Origin: Streptomyces minutiscleroticus
GTDB lineage: Bacteria; Actinomycetota; Actinomycetes; Streptomycetales; Streptomycetaceae
Direction of reading: 5' to 3'
NCBI RefSeq assembly: GCF_014650875.1
Contig: NZ_BMVU01000010.1
Location: 1-64,000, forward strand
Length of the DNA stretch: 64,000 nucleotides
Below the pieces are notes generated by a model. The model made no database searches. It saw nothing but the letters and a program-made list of their open reading frames with translations, and had not been told where the DNA came from. Shown here one piece after another: positions 34,142 through 43,481 of this stretch. Position 1 is the stretch's first letter. Each line of letters begins with the position of its first letter. The position numbers were made by a program, and so were the translations under genes.

Positions 34142-35689
34142 TCACGGCATCAGTTGGTACTCCGGGAAGTTCCCCGGCAGGCGTTCGCCCTCCGGGCCCT
34201 GGGTGACCGCTCGGACCAGGAGGTCGCCGCCGACGAAGGCGCCGCGCCAGGACGCGCCGAAGCCGCCGAAGAGCTCGTCGCGGTCGCCGCGGGAGCGGGG
34301 CTTGCCGTGGCCGACCTTGAAGGCGCGGATCTGGGGGGCCAGGCGGTCGAAGGTATCGCGGTCGTCGGTGGAGAGGGTGGCGACCAGGGCGCCGTTGGAG
34401 GCGTTCATGGCGGCCAGCAGTTCGGCCTCGGTGTCGACCAGGACGACGGTGTCGACCGGGCCGAAGGGTTCCGCGTGGTGCAGCGGGGAGGACGGTGGCG
34501 GGTTGAGGAGGGTGACCGGCTGGACGTAGGCCGAGGTGTCCTGGCCGGGCAGGAAGAAGGCGTCCGCCGGCTTGCCGCGGTGCAGCGGGATCGCGCCGCG
34601 GTCGATCGCGAGGGCGACCTGGTCGTTCAGCTCCTTGGCCTTGGCGGCGTTGATGACCGGGCCGAAGTCGAGCTGCGGGTAGGGATCGTCGGGGTTCTCC
34701 ACCGCGAGGGGGTGGCCGACGCGGAGGATGCGGACGGCCGGCAGGTATGCGGCGAGGAAGGCGTCGAACAGTTCGCGCTGGACGACGAAGCGCGGGTACG
34801 CCGTGCAGCGCTGCTTGCCGTAGTCGAAGAGCTTGGGGATCATCCCGGTCAGCGAGCTCCAGTCGCTGTAGTTCCAGATGCCCCAGGTGTTCAGTCCCTC
34901 CTGTTCGAGGATGTGGCGCTTGCCGAGGTCGGCGACGGCGGTGGCCACCGCGGCGCCGGTGTCGCGGCCGCCGACGAAGGAGACGCAGCCGATCTCGGGG
35001 GCGCGGACGAGCGCCTCCGACAGCTCGCCTCCGCTGCCGCTGACGAGGGTGGCGGGGACCCCCTCGCGGGCGGCGAGGGCGCAGGCGAGGGTGAGGCACG
35101 CGACGCCGCCGTCGGTCGGGGTCTTGGCGATCACCGCGTTCCCTGCCAGTGCCTGGACCAGCATGGCGTGAACGAGCACGCTCATCGGATAGTTCCAGCT
35201 GGCGATGTTGGAGACGGGACCGTCCAGCGGGGCGCGCCCTGCGAGCATCGGGTCGATGGTGTCGACGTACCAGCGCACGCCGTCGATGGCGCGGTCGACG
35301 TCGGCCTGCGCGAGCCGCCAGGGCTTGCCGATCTCCCAGACCAGGAGGAGGGCGAGCAGTTCGCGGTGTTCGGTGAGCGCGTCGAGGGTGGCGGCGACGC
35401 GGGCGCGGCGTTCCTCCAGCGGGACGTGGCGCCAGGCGCGGTGCTGGTCGAGGGAGGCGTGTACGGCCTGGTGGGCGACGGTGCCGTCGAGCCGTGGCGG
35501 GCCCGCGACGGGGCTGCCGTCGACGGGGCTGGTGGCGGGAAGGGCGCGGCCGTCCTCCTGCCAGGCGCCGTTCCAGAGGTTGAGGACGCGGTCGTCGCGG
35601 AAGGCCTCCGGGGCGACGGCCAGGCACTGCTGCCAGGCGTCGGACCAGGACGTGCCGGACTTGAGGGTGAGGGTGGGTCGGGCTGCCAT
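34142..35689 (-). CDS. Aldehyde dehydrogenase family protein
   Basis: A 515-residue NAD(P)-dependent dehydrogenase beginning MAARPTLTLKSG at 35689, with GGAGAG six bases upstream. The ALDH fold is seen in SNIASWNYPMSVLVHAMLVQALAGNAVIAKTP (cofactor site), FVGGRDTGAAVATAVAD, the general-base Glu in LEQEGLNTWGIWNYSD, the nucleophile Cys in KQRCTAYPRFVV and AEPFGPVDTVVLVDTEAEL. The sequence is unusual: the common FTGS motif is replaced by FVGGRDTG and an aromatic stretch follows the Glu, resembling PaaN-like or 1-pyrroline-5-carboxylate-type branches. It sits 130 bases after sucD behind two hairpins, so it is probably transcribed separately; a role in glyoxylate or formaldehyde-type metabolism near the oxalate genes is conjecture. 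Confidence 0.85.
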   Translation of the reverse strand: MAARPTLTLKSGTSWSDAWQQCLAVAPEAFRDDRVLNLWNGAWQEDGRALPATSPVDGSPVAGPPRLDGTVAHQAVHASLDQHRAWRHVPLEERRARVAATLDALTEHRELLALLLVWEIGKPWRLAQADVDRAIDGVRWYVDTIDPMLAGRAPLDGPVSNIASWNYPMSVLVHAMLVQALAGNAVIAKTPTDGGVACLTLACALAAREGVPATLVSGSGGELSEALVRAPEIGCVSFVGGRDTGAAVATAVADLGKRHILEQEGLNTWGIWNYSDWSSLTGMIPKLFDYGKQRCTAYPRFVVQRELFDAFLAAYLPAVRILRVGHPLAVENPDDPYPQLDFGPVINAAKAKELNDQVALAIDRGAIPLHRGKPADAFFLPGQDTSAYVQPVTLLNPPPSSPLHHAEPFGPVDTVVLVDTEAELLAAMNASNGALVATLSTDDRDTFDRLAPQIRAFKVGHGKPRSRGDRDELFGGFGASWRGAFVGGDLLVRAVTQGPEGERLPGNFPEYQLMP

Positions 35690-35741
35690 TCGGGTCTCTC
35701 CGCTCTCGGTGCACGGTCGGGGGCGGGATCGCACGGCCGAA

Positions 35742-35823
35742 CCGCCGTACGCGTGGAAAGCCGTGCGTACGGCGGATGGTGGTGAGGCGGTGAGCGCGCT
35801 GGGCAGTCACCACCTCACCACTA
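35742..35823 (-). terminator. Two consecutive hairpins after sucD
   Basis: The first (35777-35823) has 17-bp arms with two mismatches and a 13-nt loop and starts at the sucD stop codon. The second (35742-35775) has perfect 11-bp arms (CCGCCGTACGC / GCGTACGGCGG) and a 12-nt loop. No U-tract, as is common in streptomycetes. Together they form a likely terminator between sucD and the aldehyde dehydrogenase gene. Confidence 0.6.
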
Positions 35824-36717
35824 TGAGTGACGCCGTGTCCCGCTTTCCAGCCGGGCGAGGACGAGCCGAGCCGTTTCGGTCGGAGTGCCGCCGACGTGGA
35901 CACCGGCCGCCTCGAGGGCCTCTTTCTTCGCCTGTGCGGTGCCCGAGGAGCCGGAGACGATCGCTCCGGCGTGCCCCATGGTCCTGCCCTCCGGGGCGGT
36001 GAAACCGGCGATGTAGCCGACGACGGGCTTGGTGACGTACTCGCGGACGTAGGCGGCGGCGCGCTCCTCGGCGTCGCCGCCGATCTCGCCGATGAGCACG
36101 ATCAGCTCGGTGTCGGGGTCTTTCTGGAAGGCGGCCAGACAGTCGATGTGGGTGGTGCCGACGACCGGGTCGCCGCCGATGCCGACGCAGGTGGAGAAGC
36201 CGATGTCGCGCAGTTCGTGCATGAGTTGATAGGTGAGGGTGCCGGACTTGGAGACGAGGCCGATGCGGCCGGGCTTGGTGATGTCGGCCGGAATGATGCC
36301 CGCGTTCGCCTGTCCGGGGGTGATCAGTCCGGGGCAGTTGGGGCCGATGATGCGGGTGCCACGCTCTGCGGCGTACGCGCAAAAGGCGACCGTGTCGTGC
36401 ACGGGGATGCCCTCGGTGATCACGACGGCGAGTCCGATGCCGGCGTCGGCGGCCTCGGTGACGGCGGCCCTTGCGAAGGCGGGCGGAACGAAGACGACGG
36501 TGACGTCGGCGCCGGTGGCCTCGACGGCGTCGCGGACCGTGCCGAAGACCGGGACCCGGCGGTCGCCGAAGTCGCCGGTGCGGCCGGCCTTGCGCGGGTT
36601 GACGCCGCCGACGACGTCCGTGCCCGCGGCGAGCATCCGCCGAGTGTGCTTCATGCCCTCCGCGCCGGTCATGCCCTGGACGAGGACCTTGCTCTTCTGC
36701 GTGAGGTAGACGGCCAT
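35821..36717 (-). CDS. sucD: Succinyl-CoA synthetase alpha subunit
   Basis: A 298-residue subunit that binds CoA and carries the phosphohistidine. N-terminal Rossmann CoA-binding domain: [36 protein letters not shown] (10-45), then [32 protein letters not shown] and [14 protein letters not shown]. The active-site His lies in [20 protein letters not shown] near residue 245. Length and motifs are standard. Twelve bases after sucC, thus an operon. It is a second-copy type next to oxalate genes, possibly used with oxalyl-CoA, formyl-CoA or succinyl-CoA pools rather than the main TCA cycle (inference). Confidence 0.95.
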   Translation of the reverse strand: MAVYLTQKSKVLVQGMTGAEGMKHTRRMLAAGTDVVGGVNPRKAGRTGDFGDRRVPVFGTVRDAVEATGADVTVVFVPPAFARAAVTEAADAGIGLAVVITEGIPVHDTVAFCAYAAERGTRIIGPNCPGLITPGQANAGIIPADITKPGRIGLVSKSGTLTYQLMHELRDIGFSTCVGIGGDPVVGTTHIDCLAAFQKDPDTELIVLIGEIGGDAEERAAAYVREYVTKPVVGYIAGFTAPEGRTMGHAGAIVSGSSGTAQAKKEALEAAGVHVGGTPTETARLVLARLESGTRRHS

Positions 36718-36729
36718 GTCCTGCTCCCT

Positions 36730-37860
36730 TCAGCCGGCGTGGGCGAGGTCGGCGGCGCGGCGCGCGGCGCCGTCCATGGTGGTGGCCTGCTGGACGAGCG
36801 GGTGCGCGCGGGCGTCGAGGACGGCGCGGCCGCGGACGGCGTTGTTGCCGTCCAGGCGTACGACCAGCGGTTTGGTGAGGTGGACGGTCTCCAGGGCGCG
36901 GACGATGCCGTCGGCGACGGCGTCGCAGGCGGTGATGCCGCCGAAGACGTTGACGAAGACGGACTTCACGGCCGGGTCGGACAGGACGACGGAGAGGCCG
37001 TCGGCCATGACCTGTGCCGAGGCGCCGCCGCCGATGTCGAGGAAGTTCGCGGGCCGGGCGCCGCAGCCGGCGACCACGTCGAGAGTGGACATGACCAGGC
37101 CCGCGCCGTTGCCGATGACGCCGACCTCGCCGTCCAGCTTGACGTAGTTGAGACCCCTGGCGGCGGCCGCGGCCTCCAGCGGGTCGCCGCGCGGGGGCTC
37201 CTGGTCGCCCCACCGCGCCTGCCGGAAGCGGGCGTTGTCGTCGAGGGTGACCTTGCCGTCCAGGGCGAGGATGCGGCCCTGTCGCGTACGGACGAGGGGG
37301 TTGACCTCGACCAGGAGCGCGTCCTCGCGGGTCAGGACCTGCCAGAGCCTGACCAGTGTGTCGACCGTCTGTGGGGGCAGACCCGCCGCGTCCGCGATCC
37401 GGGCGGCGACCACCGTGGTGACGCCCTCGGCCGGGTCGACCGGGATGCGCGCGACGGCCTCGGGCCGGGCGGCCGCCACCTCCTCGATCTCCGTGCCGCC
37501 TTCCGCGGAGGCGATGGCGAGGAAGCGGCCGTCCGCGCGGTCGAGGACGTAGGAGACGTAGAACTCGCTCTCGATGTCGACCGGCTCGGCCAGCATCACC
37601 GTGTCCACCCGGTGGCCCTTGATGTCCATGCCGAGGATCCGGCGCGCCGTCAGTTCGGCGGCGGCCGGGTCCGCGGCGAGTTCGACGCCGCCCGCCTTGC
37701 CGCGGCCGCCGGTCTTGACCTGGGCCTTGACGACGACGCGGCCGCCGAGCCGGCGGGCGATGCCGCGCGCCTCCTTGGGTGAATCCGTGATCTCGGCCCG
37801 GGGCACCTCTATGCCGTGGTCCGCGAAGAGTTCCCTTGCCTGGTGCTCGAGCAGGTCCAT
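36730..37860 (-). CDS. sucC: Succinyl-CoA synthetase beta subunit
   Basis: A 376-residue ATP-grasp subunit. Begins [17 protein letters not shown]; the start at 37860 is fixed by homology because the frame runs open upstream through the repeat region. ATP-grasp motifs: [18 protein letters not shown] (45-62), [26 protein letters not shown] and [27 protein letters not shown], with [16 protein letters not shown] downstream. Forms succinyl-CoA from succinate, CoA and NTP together with SucD. It is transcribed away from the oxalyl-CoA decarboxylase gene from a shared region with tandem repeats and a palindrome. Confidence 0.95.
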   Translation of the reverse strand: MDLLEHQARELFADHGIEVPRAEITDSPKEARGIARRLGGRVVVKAQVKTGGRGKAGGVELAADPAAAELTARRILGMDIKGHRVDTVMLAEPVDIESEFYVSYVLDRADGRFLAIASAEGGTEIEEVAAARPEAVARIPVDPAEGVTTVVAARIADAAGLPPQTVDTLVRLWQVLTREDALLVEVNPLVRTRQGRILALDGKVTLDDNARFRQARWGDQEPPRGDPLEAAAAARGLNYVKLDGEVGVIGNGAGLVMSTLDVVAGCGARPANFLDIGGGASAQVMADGLSVVLSDPAVKSVFVNVFGGITACDAVADGIVRALETVHLTKPLVVRLDGNNAVRGRAVLDARAHPLVQQATTMDGAARRAADLAHAG

Positions 37861-37884
37861 TCCGGCTCCCGTCTGCCGTCTTGA

Positions 37885-38026
37885 CCGGGGCGGTCCCCCG
37901 GTCCCGCACCAGGGCAGTCCCCCGATCCCGCGCCGGGGCGGTCCCCCCGGTTCTGTGCCCGGGCAGTCCCCGGCCCTGCGCCGAGGCGGCCCCTGGGCTC
38001 GTACCGGGGCGTTTCCGAATCCGCGA
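37885..38026. repeat. Six imperfect 23-25-bp tandem repeats
   Basis: Units begin at 37885, 37909, 37933, 37958, 37981 and 38004. Consensus start CCGGGGCGGTCCCCCGG followed by a variable CCTGCG-like end; the later units are more degenerate. The alternating GGGGCGG / GGGCAGT forms give a higher-order two-unit pattern at first. No spacers, so this is not a CRISPR array. It lies just upstream of the sucC start codon. Confidence 0.8.
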
Positions 38027-38079
38027 AAAGTGCCGCACGCCCCCTGGACACCACTCATCAGATGCGGGATAACAAGCTT

Positions 38080-38103
38080 CATACAGTATTCGTCGACTGT
38101 ATG
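38080..38103. promoter_or_regulatory. Operator-like palindrome CATACAGT-N8-ACTGTATG
   Basis: Perfect 8-bp arms with an 8-bp spacer in an AT-richer pocket between divergent operons, about 95 bases upstream of the oxalyl-CoA decarboxylase start. Such TAC...GTA dyads are typical targets of GntR/FCD-type regulators. No regulator gene is in the immediate neighbourhood, so its protein would be encoded elsewhere. Confidence 0.6.
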
Positions 38104-38198
38104 CAATGTACTGCGACGGCCTCCACGAACAGCGCGCGCACCACTTCCGACCTGCGCTTCCGTACACCCCATCCCCTACGAAGGGACAGGACTCCGCC

Positions 38199-39884
38199 AT
38201 GCCCGACGACACCAGCCAGAACCTCATCTCCGGTGGGCACCTGGTCGCCAAGGCACTCAAAGCGGAGGGTGTGGAGGTCATCTACACCCTGTGCGGCGGC
38301 CACATCATCGACATCTACGACGGCTGCGTCGACGAGGGCATCGAGGTCGTCGACGTCCGCCACGAGCAGGTCGCCGCCCACGCCGCCGACGGGTACGCGC
38401 GCGTCACCGGCAAGCCGGGCTGCGCCGTCGTCACCGCGGGACCCGGCACCACCGACGCCGTGACCGGTGTCGCCAACGCCTTCCGCGCGGAGTCCCCCAT
38501 GCTGCTGATCGGCGGCCAGGGCGCGCACACCCAGCACAAGATGGGGTCGCTGCAGGACCTCCCCCACGTCGACATGATGACGCCGATCACCAAGTTCGCG
38601 GCGACCGTGCCCGACACCGCGCGCGCCGCCGACATGGTGTCCATGGCCTTCCGCGAGTGCTACCACGGCGCACCCGGCCCCTCCTTCCTGGAGATCCCGC
38701 GCGACGTACTGGACGCGAAGGTGCCCGCCGACAAGGCGCGCGTGCCCAGGGCAGGGCACTACCGCGCCTCGACACGCTCCGCCGGCGACCCCGAGGCGAT
38801 CGAGAAACTCGCCGACCTCCTCGTGCACGCCGAGAAGCCCGCCGTCCTGCTGGGCAGCCAGGTATGGACCACCCGCGGCACCCAGTCCGCCATCGGACTC
38901 GTACGCGCCCTGAACATCCCCGCCTACATGAACGGCGCGGGGCGCGGCACCCTGCCACCCGGCGACCCGCACCACTTCCAGCTCTCCCGCCGGTACGCCT
39001 TCTCCAACGCCGACGTCATCGTCGTCGTCGGCACGCCCTTCGACTTCCGCATGGGCTACGGCAAGCGGCTGTCGCCGGACGCGACCGTCGTGCAGATCGA
39101 CCTCGACTACCGCACGGTCGGCAAGAACCGCGACGTCGACCTCGGCATCGTCGGCGACGCAGGACTCGTGCTGAAGTCGGTGACCGAGGCCGCCTCCGGG
39201 CGCCTCAACGGAGGCGCGTCCAAGCGCAAGGAGTGGCTCGACGAACTGCGCGCCGCCGAGCAGGCCGCGATTCAGAAGCGGCTTCCGAGCCTGCGCTCCG
39301 ACGCCTCCCCGATCCACCCCTACCGCCTGGTCAGCGAGATCAACGACTTCCTCACCGAGGACTCGGTCTACATCGGGGACGGCGGCGACATCGTCACCTT
39401 CTCCGGGCAGGTCGTGCAGCCCAAGTCGCCCGGGCACTGGATGGACCCGGGCCCGCTCGGCACGCTCGGCGTCGGCGTCCCCTTCGTCCTCGCGGCCAAG
39501 AAGGCACGGCCGGACAAGGAGGTGGTGGCGCTCTTCGGCGACGGCGCGTTCAGCCTCACCGGCTGGGACTTCGAGACCCTCGTCCGCTACGACCTCCCCT
39601 TCGTCGGCATCGTCGGCAACAACTCCTCCATGAACCAGATCCGCTACGGCCAGGCCGCCAAGTACGGCAAGGAACGCGAGCGGGTCGGCAACACCCTCGG
39701 CGACGTCCGCTACGACGAGTTCGCCCGGATGCTGGGCGGCCACGGCGAGGAGGTCCGCGACCCCGCCGACATCGGCCCCGCCCTGCGCCGCGCCCGCGAG
39801 TCGGGCAAGCCGTCACTGATCAACGTCTGGGTCGACCCGGACGCGTACGCCCCCGGAACCATGAACCAGACCATGTACAAGTGA
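38199..39884 (+). CDS. ThDP-dependent enzyme, probable oxalyl-CoA decarboxylase
   Basis: A 561-residue member of the acetolactate-synthase superfamily; ATG at 38199 preceded by AAGGGACAGG. The ThDP-activating Glu is in [16 protein letters not shown] (E56); the diphosphate motif [29 protein letters not shown] starts near 447. Other pieces: [27 protein letters not shown] and [22 protein letters not shown]. Family members can be acetolactate synthases, but the neighbours (formyl-CoA transferase, acyl-CoA ligase, OFA transporters) argue for oxalyl-CoA decarboxylase, which turns oxalyl-CoA into formyl-CoA plus CO2. The assignment to oxalate rests on this context; a 2-hydroxyacyl-CoA lyase is the main alternative. 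Confidence 0.82.
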   Translation: MPDDTSQNLISGGHLVAKALKAEGVEVIYTLCGGHIIDIYDGCVDEGIEVVDVRHEQVAAHAADGYARVTGKPGCAVVTAGPGTTDAVTGVANAFRAESPMLLIGGQGAHTQHKMGSLQDLPHVDMMTPITKFAATVPDTARAADMVSMAFRECYHGAPGPSFLEIPRDVLDAKVPADKARVPRAGHYRASTRSAGDPEAIEKLADLLVHAEKPAVLLGSQVWTTRGTQSAIGLVRALNIPAYMNGAGRGTLPPGDPHHFQLSRRYAFSNADVIVVVGTPFDFRMGYGKRLSPDATVVQIDLDYRTVGKNRDVDLGIVGDAGLVLKSVTEAASGRLNGGASKRKEWLDELRAAEQAAIQKRLPSLRSDASPIHPYRLVSEINDFLTEDSVYIGDGGDIVTFSGQVVQPKSPGHWMDPGPLGTLGVGVPFVLAAKKARPDKEVVALFGDGAFSLTGWDFETLVRYDLPFVGIVGNNSSMNQIRYGQAAKYGKERERVGNTLGDVRYDEFARMLGGHGEEVRDPADIGPALRRARESGKPSLINVWVDPDAYAPGTMNQTMYK

Positions 39885-39894
39885 GGTGGCTGCC

Positions 39895-41160
39895 ATGAGT
39901 GGTACGACGGGCAAGGCACCGACCGCAACGACGGGCAAGGCCCTCGAAGGCATCCGCGTCCTCGACATGACCCACGTCCAGTCCGGGCCCTCGGCGACCC
40001 AGCTGCTCGCCTGGCTCGGGGCGGACGTCGTCAAGCTGGAGGCGCCGACCGGCGACATCACGCGCAAACAGTTGCGCGACCTCCCCGACGTCGACTCCCT
40101 CTACTTCACGATGCTCAACTGCAACAAGCGCAGCATCACGCTGAACACCAAGACCCAGCGCGGCAAGGAGCTGCTCACCGAGCTGATCCGGCGCTCCGAC
40201 GTCATGGTCGAGAACTTCGGACCGGGCGCGGTCGACCGCATGGGCTTCACCTGGGACCGCATCCAGGAGATCAATCCTCGGATCGTCTATGCCTCCATCA
40301 AGGGGTTCGGGGACGGTCCGTACACCGACTTCAAGGCGTACGAGGTCGTCGCGCAGGCCATGGGCGGGTCGATGTCCACCACCGGCTTCGAGGACGGGCC
40401 GCCGCTGGCGACGGGGGCCCAGATCGGGGACTCGGGAACGGGTGTGCACGCCGTCGCGGGGATCCTCGCGGCGCTGTTCCAGCGCGAGAACACCGGGCGT
40501 GGGCAGCGGGTCAACGTGGCCATGCAGCACGCTGTACTCAACCTGTGCCGGGTGAAGCTGAGGGACCAGCAGCGCCTGGCACACGGGCCGCTCGCCGAAT
40601 ATCCCAACGAGGACTTCGGCGACGAGGTTCCCCGATCGGGAAACGCGTCCGGCGGCGGTCAGCCCGGCTGGGCGGTCAAGTGCGCGCCGGGCGGCCCGAA
40701 CGACTACGTGTACGTCATCGTCCAGCCCGTCGGCTGGAGGCCGCTCAGCGCCCTGATCGGCCGGCCCGAGCTGGCGGAGGACCCCGAGTGGGCGACGCCG
40801 GAGGCCCGGCTGCCCAAGCTCAGCAAGATGTTCCAGCTCGTCGAGGAGTGGTCCTCGACCCTGCCCAAGTGGGAGGTGCTGGAGAGGCTCAACGCGCACA
40901 ACATCCCGTGCGGCCCGATCCTGTCCACCAAGGAGATCGTCGAGGACGCCTCGCTGATCGCCAACGAGATGGTCGTGACGGTCCCGCACCCCGAGCGCGG
41001 CGAGTTCGTCACCGTCGGCAGCCCGCTGAAGCTGTCCGACTCCCCCGTCGAGGTCAGCAGCTCACCGCTGCTCGGCGAGCACAACGAAGAGGTCTACGTC
41101 GGCGAGCTGGGCCTCGACGACGAGGAGCTGCGCCTGCTCAAGTCGAACGGGGTGATCTGA
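39895..41160 (+). CDS. frc: Formyl-CoA:oxalate CoA-transferase-like (CaiB/BaiF family)
   Basis: A 421-residue class III CoA-transferase; the ATG at 39895 has GAGGTGG seven bases upstream and lies 10 bases after the previous stop. Conserved [34 protein letters not shown] at the N-terminus; catalytic Asp179 in [19 protein letters not shown]; the glycine-rich loop GGGQPG near 253, characteristic of the Frc branch. The C-terminus [19 protein letters not shown] is typical. It would move CoA from formyl-CoA to oxalate, feeding oxalyl-CoA to the upstream decarboxylase and releasing formate. The loop makes Frc more likely than other family III transferases. Confidence 0.92.
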   Translation: MSGTTGKAPTATTGKALEGIRVLDMTHVQSGPSATQLLAWLGADVVKLEAPTGDITRKQLRDLPDVDSLYFTMLNCNKRSITLNTKTQRGKELLTELIRRSDVMVENFGPGAVDRMGFTWDRIQEINPRIVYASIKGFGDGPYTDFKAYEVVAQAMGGSMSTTGFEDGPPLATGAQIGDSGTGVHAVAGILAALFQRENTGRGQRVNVAMQHAVLNLCRVKLRDQQRLAHGPLAEYPNEDFGDEVPRSGNASGGGQPGWAVKCAPGGPNDYVYVIVQPVGWRPLSALIGRPELAEDPEWATPEARLPKLSKMFQLVEEWSSTLPKWEVLERLNAHNIPCGPILSTKEIVEDASLIANEMVVTVPHPERGEFVTVGSPLKLSDSPVEVSSSPLLGEHNEEVYVGELGLDDEELRLLKSNGVI

Positions 41161-41161
41161 G

Positions 41162-43360
41162 GTGATGGCCGAGGACCGCAGGACGCGGGTGCGCGCCCTC
41201 CTGGACGCCGTGCGCGCCGAGGGGCGCACGGCGCTGACCGCGCCGGAGGGCAAGGTGATCGCCGACGCGTACGGCATCGCGGTGCCCGGCGAGGAGCTGG
41301 CGACCGACGTCGAGGAGGCGGTCGCCTGCGCGGCGCGTTTCGACGGCCCCGTCGTCATGAAGATCGTCTCCCCCGACATCCTGCACAAGACCGACGCGGG
41401 CGGCGTGGTCGTCGGTGTGCGGGGAGCGGCGGACGTACGGGCGGCGTTCCACCGGATCGTCGCGAACGCGCGCGCCTACGCGCCGGACGCCCGGATCGAG
41501 GGCGTCCAGGTGCAGGAGCTGCTGCCGCCGGGCCAGGAGGTCATCGTCGGCGCGGTGACCGACCCGACCTTCGGCAAGGTGGTGGCCTTCGGGCTCGGCG
41601 GCGTACTGGTGGAGGTCCTCAAGGACGTCACCTTCCGGCTCGCCCCCGTGGACGGCGACGAGGCCCTGTCGATGCTGGACTCCCTCCGCGCCGCGGAGGT
41701 GCTGCGCGGGGTGCGCGGCGCGCCGCCGGTGGACCGCTGGGCCCTCGCCGAGCAGATCCGCCGGGTCTCCGAGCTGGTCACGGACTTCCCCGAGATCGCC
41801 GAGGTGGACCTCAACCCCGTGATCGCCACCCCCGAGGCCGCGGTCGCCGCCGACATCCGGGTCATCCTCGCGGACTTGGCCCCCGCGAAGCGGCGCACCT
41901 ACACGCGCGAGGAGATCCTGCGCTCCATGCGCCGGCTGATGCGGCCCGCCTCCGTCGCCGTGATCGGCGCCTCCAACGAGACGGGCAAGATCGGCAACTC
42001 GGTGATGCGCAACCTCGTCGACGGCGGCTTCTCCGGGGAGATCCACCCGGTCAACCCCAAGGCCGACGACATCCTGGGCCGCAAGGCGTACGAGAGCGTC
42101 ACCGACGTCCCCGGCGAGGTGGACGTGGCGGTCTTCGCCATCCCGGCCAGGTTCGTGGCCGCCGCCCTGGAGGAAGTGGGGCGCAAGAAGATCCCCAACG
42201 CCGTCCTCATCCCCTCCGGGTTCGCCGAGACCGGCGAGCACGAACTCCAGGCGCAGGTCGTGGCCGTCGCCGAACGCCACGGCATCCGCCTCCTGGGACC
42301 CAACATCTATGGCTACTACTCGACGTGGCAGGACCTGTGCGCCACGTTCTGCACGCCCTACGACGTCAAGGGCGGCGTCGCGCTCACCTCGCAGTCCGGC
42401 GGCATCGGAATGGCCGTCCTGGGGTTCGCGCGCGCCACGAAGACGGGCGTCTCCGCCATCGTCGGCCTCGGCAACAAGGCGGACCTGGACGAGGACGACC
42501 TGCTCACCTGGTTCGGCGAGGACCCGCACACCGAGTGCATCGCCATGCACCTGGAGGACCTCAAGGACGGGCGCGCCTTCGTCGCTGCGGCCAGGAGGAC
42601 CGTCCCCAAGAAGCCCGTCGTGGTCCTCAAGGCGGGCCGCACGGCGGCCGGGGCGAGGGCAGCGGGCTCGCACACCGGGGCCCTAGCGGGCGACGACGCC
42701 GTGTACGACGACATCCTGAGGCAGGCCGGCGTCATCAGGGCCCCCGGACTCAACGACATGCTGGAGTACGCGCGCGCCCTGCCCGTGCTGCCCACCCCTA
42801 AGGGGGACAACGTCGTCATCATCACCGGGGCGGGCGGCAGCGGCGTACTGCTGTCGGACGCGGTCACCGACAACGGCCTGTCCCTGATGGAGATCCCGCC
42901 GGACCTGGACGCCTCCTTCAGGCGGTTCATCCCGCCCTTCGGGGCCGCGGGCAACCCGGTGGACATCACCGGGGGCGAGCCGCCCTCGACGTACGAGGCG
43001 ACGATCCGGCTGGGCCTTCAGGACCCGCGCGTCCACGCGCTCGTCCTCGGCTACTGGCACACCATCGTGACGCCTCCCATGGTGTTCGCCGAACTCACCG
43101 CGCGCGCGGTGGCCGAGTTCCGCGAGCGCGGCATCGAGAAGCCCGTCGTGGCCTCCCTGGCGGGCGACGTGGAGGTCGAGGAGGCCTGCCAGTACCTCTA
43201 CGAGCGCGGCGTCGTGGCCTACCCGTACACGACCGAGAAGCCGGTGGCCGTCCTCGGGGCGAAGTACCGCTGGGCCAGGGCGGCATCGAAGCTGCGGGCC
43301 GAAGGCCCTCCGTCAGGGCGGCGGCGGGAGACGGGCGGGCCTCCTGGCGGTGGTTCATGA
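41162..43360 (+). CDS. ADP-forming acyl-CoA synthetase (NDP-forming ligase), fused subunits
   Basis: A protein of about 730 residues; GTG at 41162 or ATG at 41165, immediately after the frc stop. Order is ATP-grasp (beta) part first, then CoA-binding and ligase (alpha) parts: residues 20-235 (VVMKIVSPDILHKTDAGGVVVGV; VVAFGLGGVLVEVLKDV; VDLNPVI), about 260-385 (SVAVIGASNETGKIGNSVMRNL) and 395-700 (ALTSQSGGIGMAVLGF; VLKAGRTAAGARAAGSHTGALAGDD). The last motif carries the phosphorylated His (SHTGALAG). It makes an acyl-CoA with ATP to ADP. In this operon it could activate oxalate or formate to the CoA ester (inference); the C-terminal 30 residues are low complexity. Confidence 0.88.
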   Translation: MMAEDRRTRVRALLDAVRAEGRTALTAPEGKVIADAYGIAVPGEELATDVEEAVACAARFDGPVVMKIVSPDILHKTDAGGVVVGVRGAADVRAAFHRIVANARAYAPDARIEGVQVQELLPPGQEVIVGAVTDPTFGKVVAFGLGGVLVEVLKDVTFRLAPVDGDEALSMLDSLRAAEVLRGVRGAPPVDRWALAEQIRRVSELVTDFPEIAEVDLNPVIATPEAAVAADIRVILADLAPAKRRTYTREEILRSMRRLMRPASVAVIGASNETGKIGNSVMRNLVDGGFSGEIHPVNPKADDILGRKAYESVTDVPGEVDVAVFAIPARFVAAALEEVGRKKIPNAVLIPSGFAETGEHELQAQVVAVAERHGIRLLGPNIYGYYSTWQDLCATFCTPYDVKGGVALTSQSGGIGMAVLGFARATKTGVSAIVGLGNKADLDEDDLLTWFGEDPHTECIAMHLEDLKDGRAFVAAARRTVPKKPVVVLKAGRTAAGARAAGSHTGALAGDDAVYDDILRQAGVIRAPGLNDMLEYARALPVLPTPKGDNVVIITGAGGSGVLLSDAVTDNGLSLMEIPPDLDASFRRFIPPFGAAGNPVDITGGEPPSTYEATIRLGLQDPRVHALVLGYWHTIVTPPMVFAELTARAVAEFRERGIEKPVVASLAGDVEVEEACQYLYERGVVAYPYTTEKPVAVLGAKYRWARAASKLRAEGPPSGRRRETGGPPGGGS

Positions 43361-43374
43361 CCTGACCCCACACG

Positions 43375-43407
43375 GGGGCGGGCCGACGGTGCGCGTCGGC
43401 CCGCCCC
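43375..43407 (+). terminator. GC-rich hairpin between acyl-CoA ligase and antiporter genes
   Basis: Perfect 14-bp arms (GGGGCGGGCCGACG / CGTCGGCCCGCCCC) with a 5-nt loop, 15 bases after the ligase stop and about 75 before the next start. No U-tract. It may end the enzyme transcript or attenuate read-through into the transporter genes. Confidence 0.6.
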
Positions 43408-43481
43408 GGGACCCGTGCGCACGCGAAAGGCATTGGACAGAGGGCGCTGGCCAGATCCTTCGACGCAAGGGGCTGTCCGAC

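Larger units (their letters stand above)
37861..38198. other. Divergent promoter region between sucC and the oxalate operon
   Basis: A 338-bp region holding two notable structures described separately: six 23-25-bp imperfect direct repeats (37885-38026) next to sucC, and an 8-8-8 palindrome (38080-38103) nearer the plus-strand operon. The stretch 38060-38120 is clearly less GC-rich than its surroundings and is the likely promoter core. Confidence 0.7.

Noticed and set aside
37885..38026. CRISPR array
   Set aside because: The units are directly adjacent with no spacers and drift in sequence, and no cas genes are in the window.
41138..42673. Long minus-strand frame opposite the acyl-CoA ligase
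   Set aside because: Antisense shadow of a real gene; translation is Gly/Asp/Arg-rich without motifs and no ribosome site.
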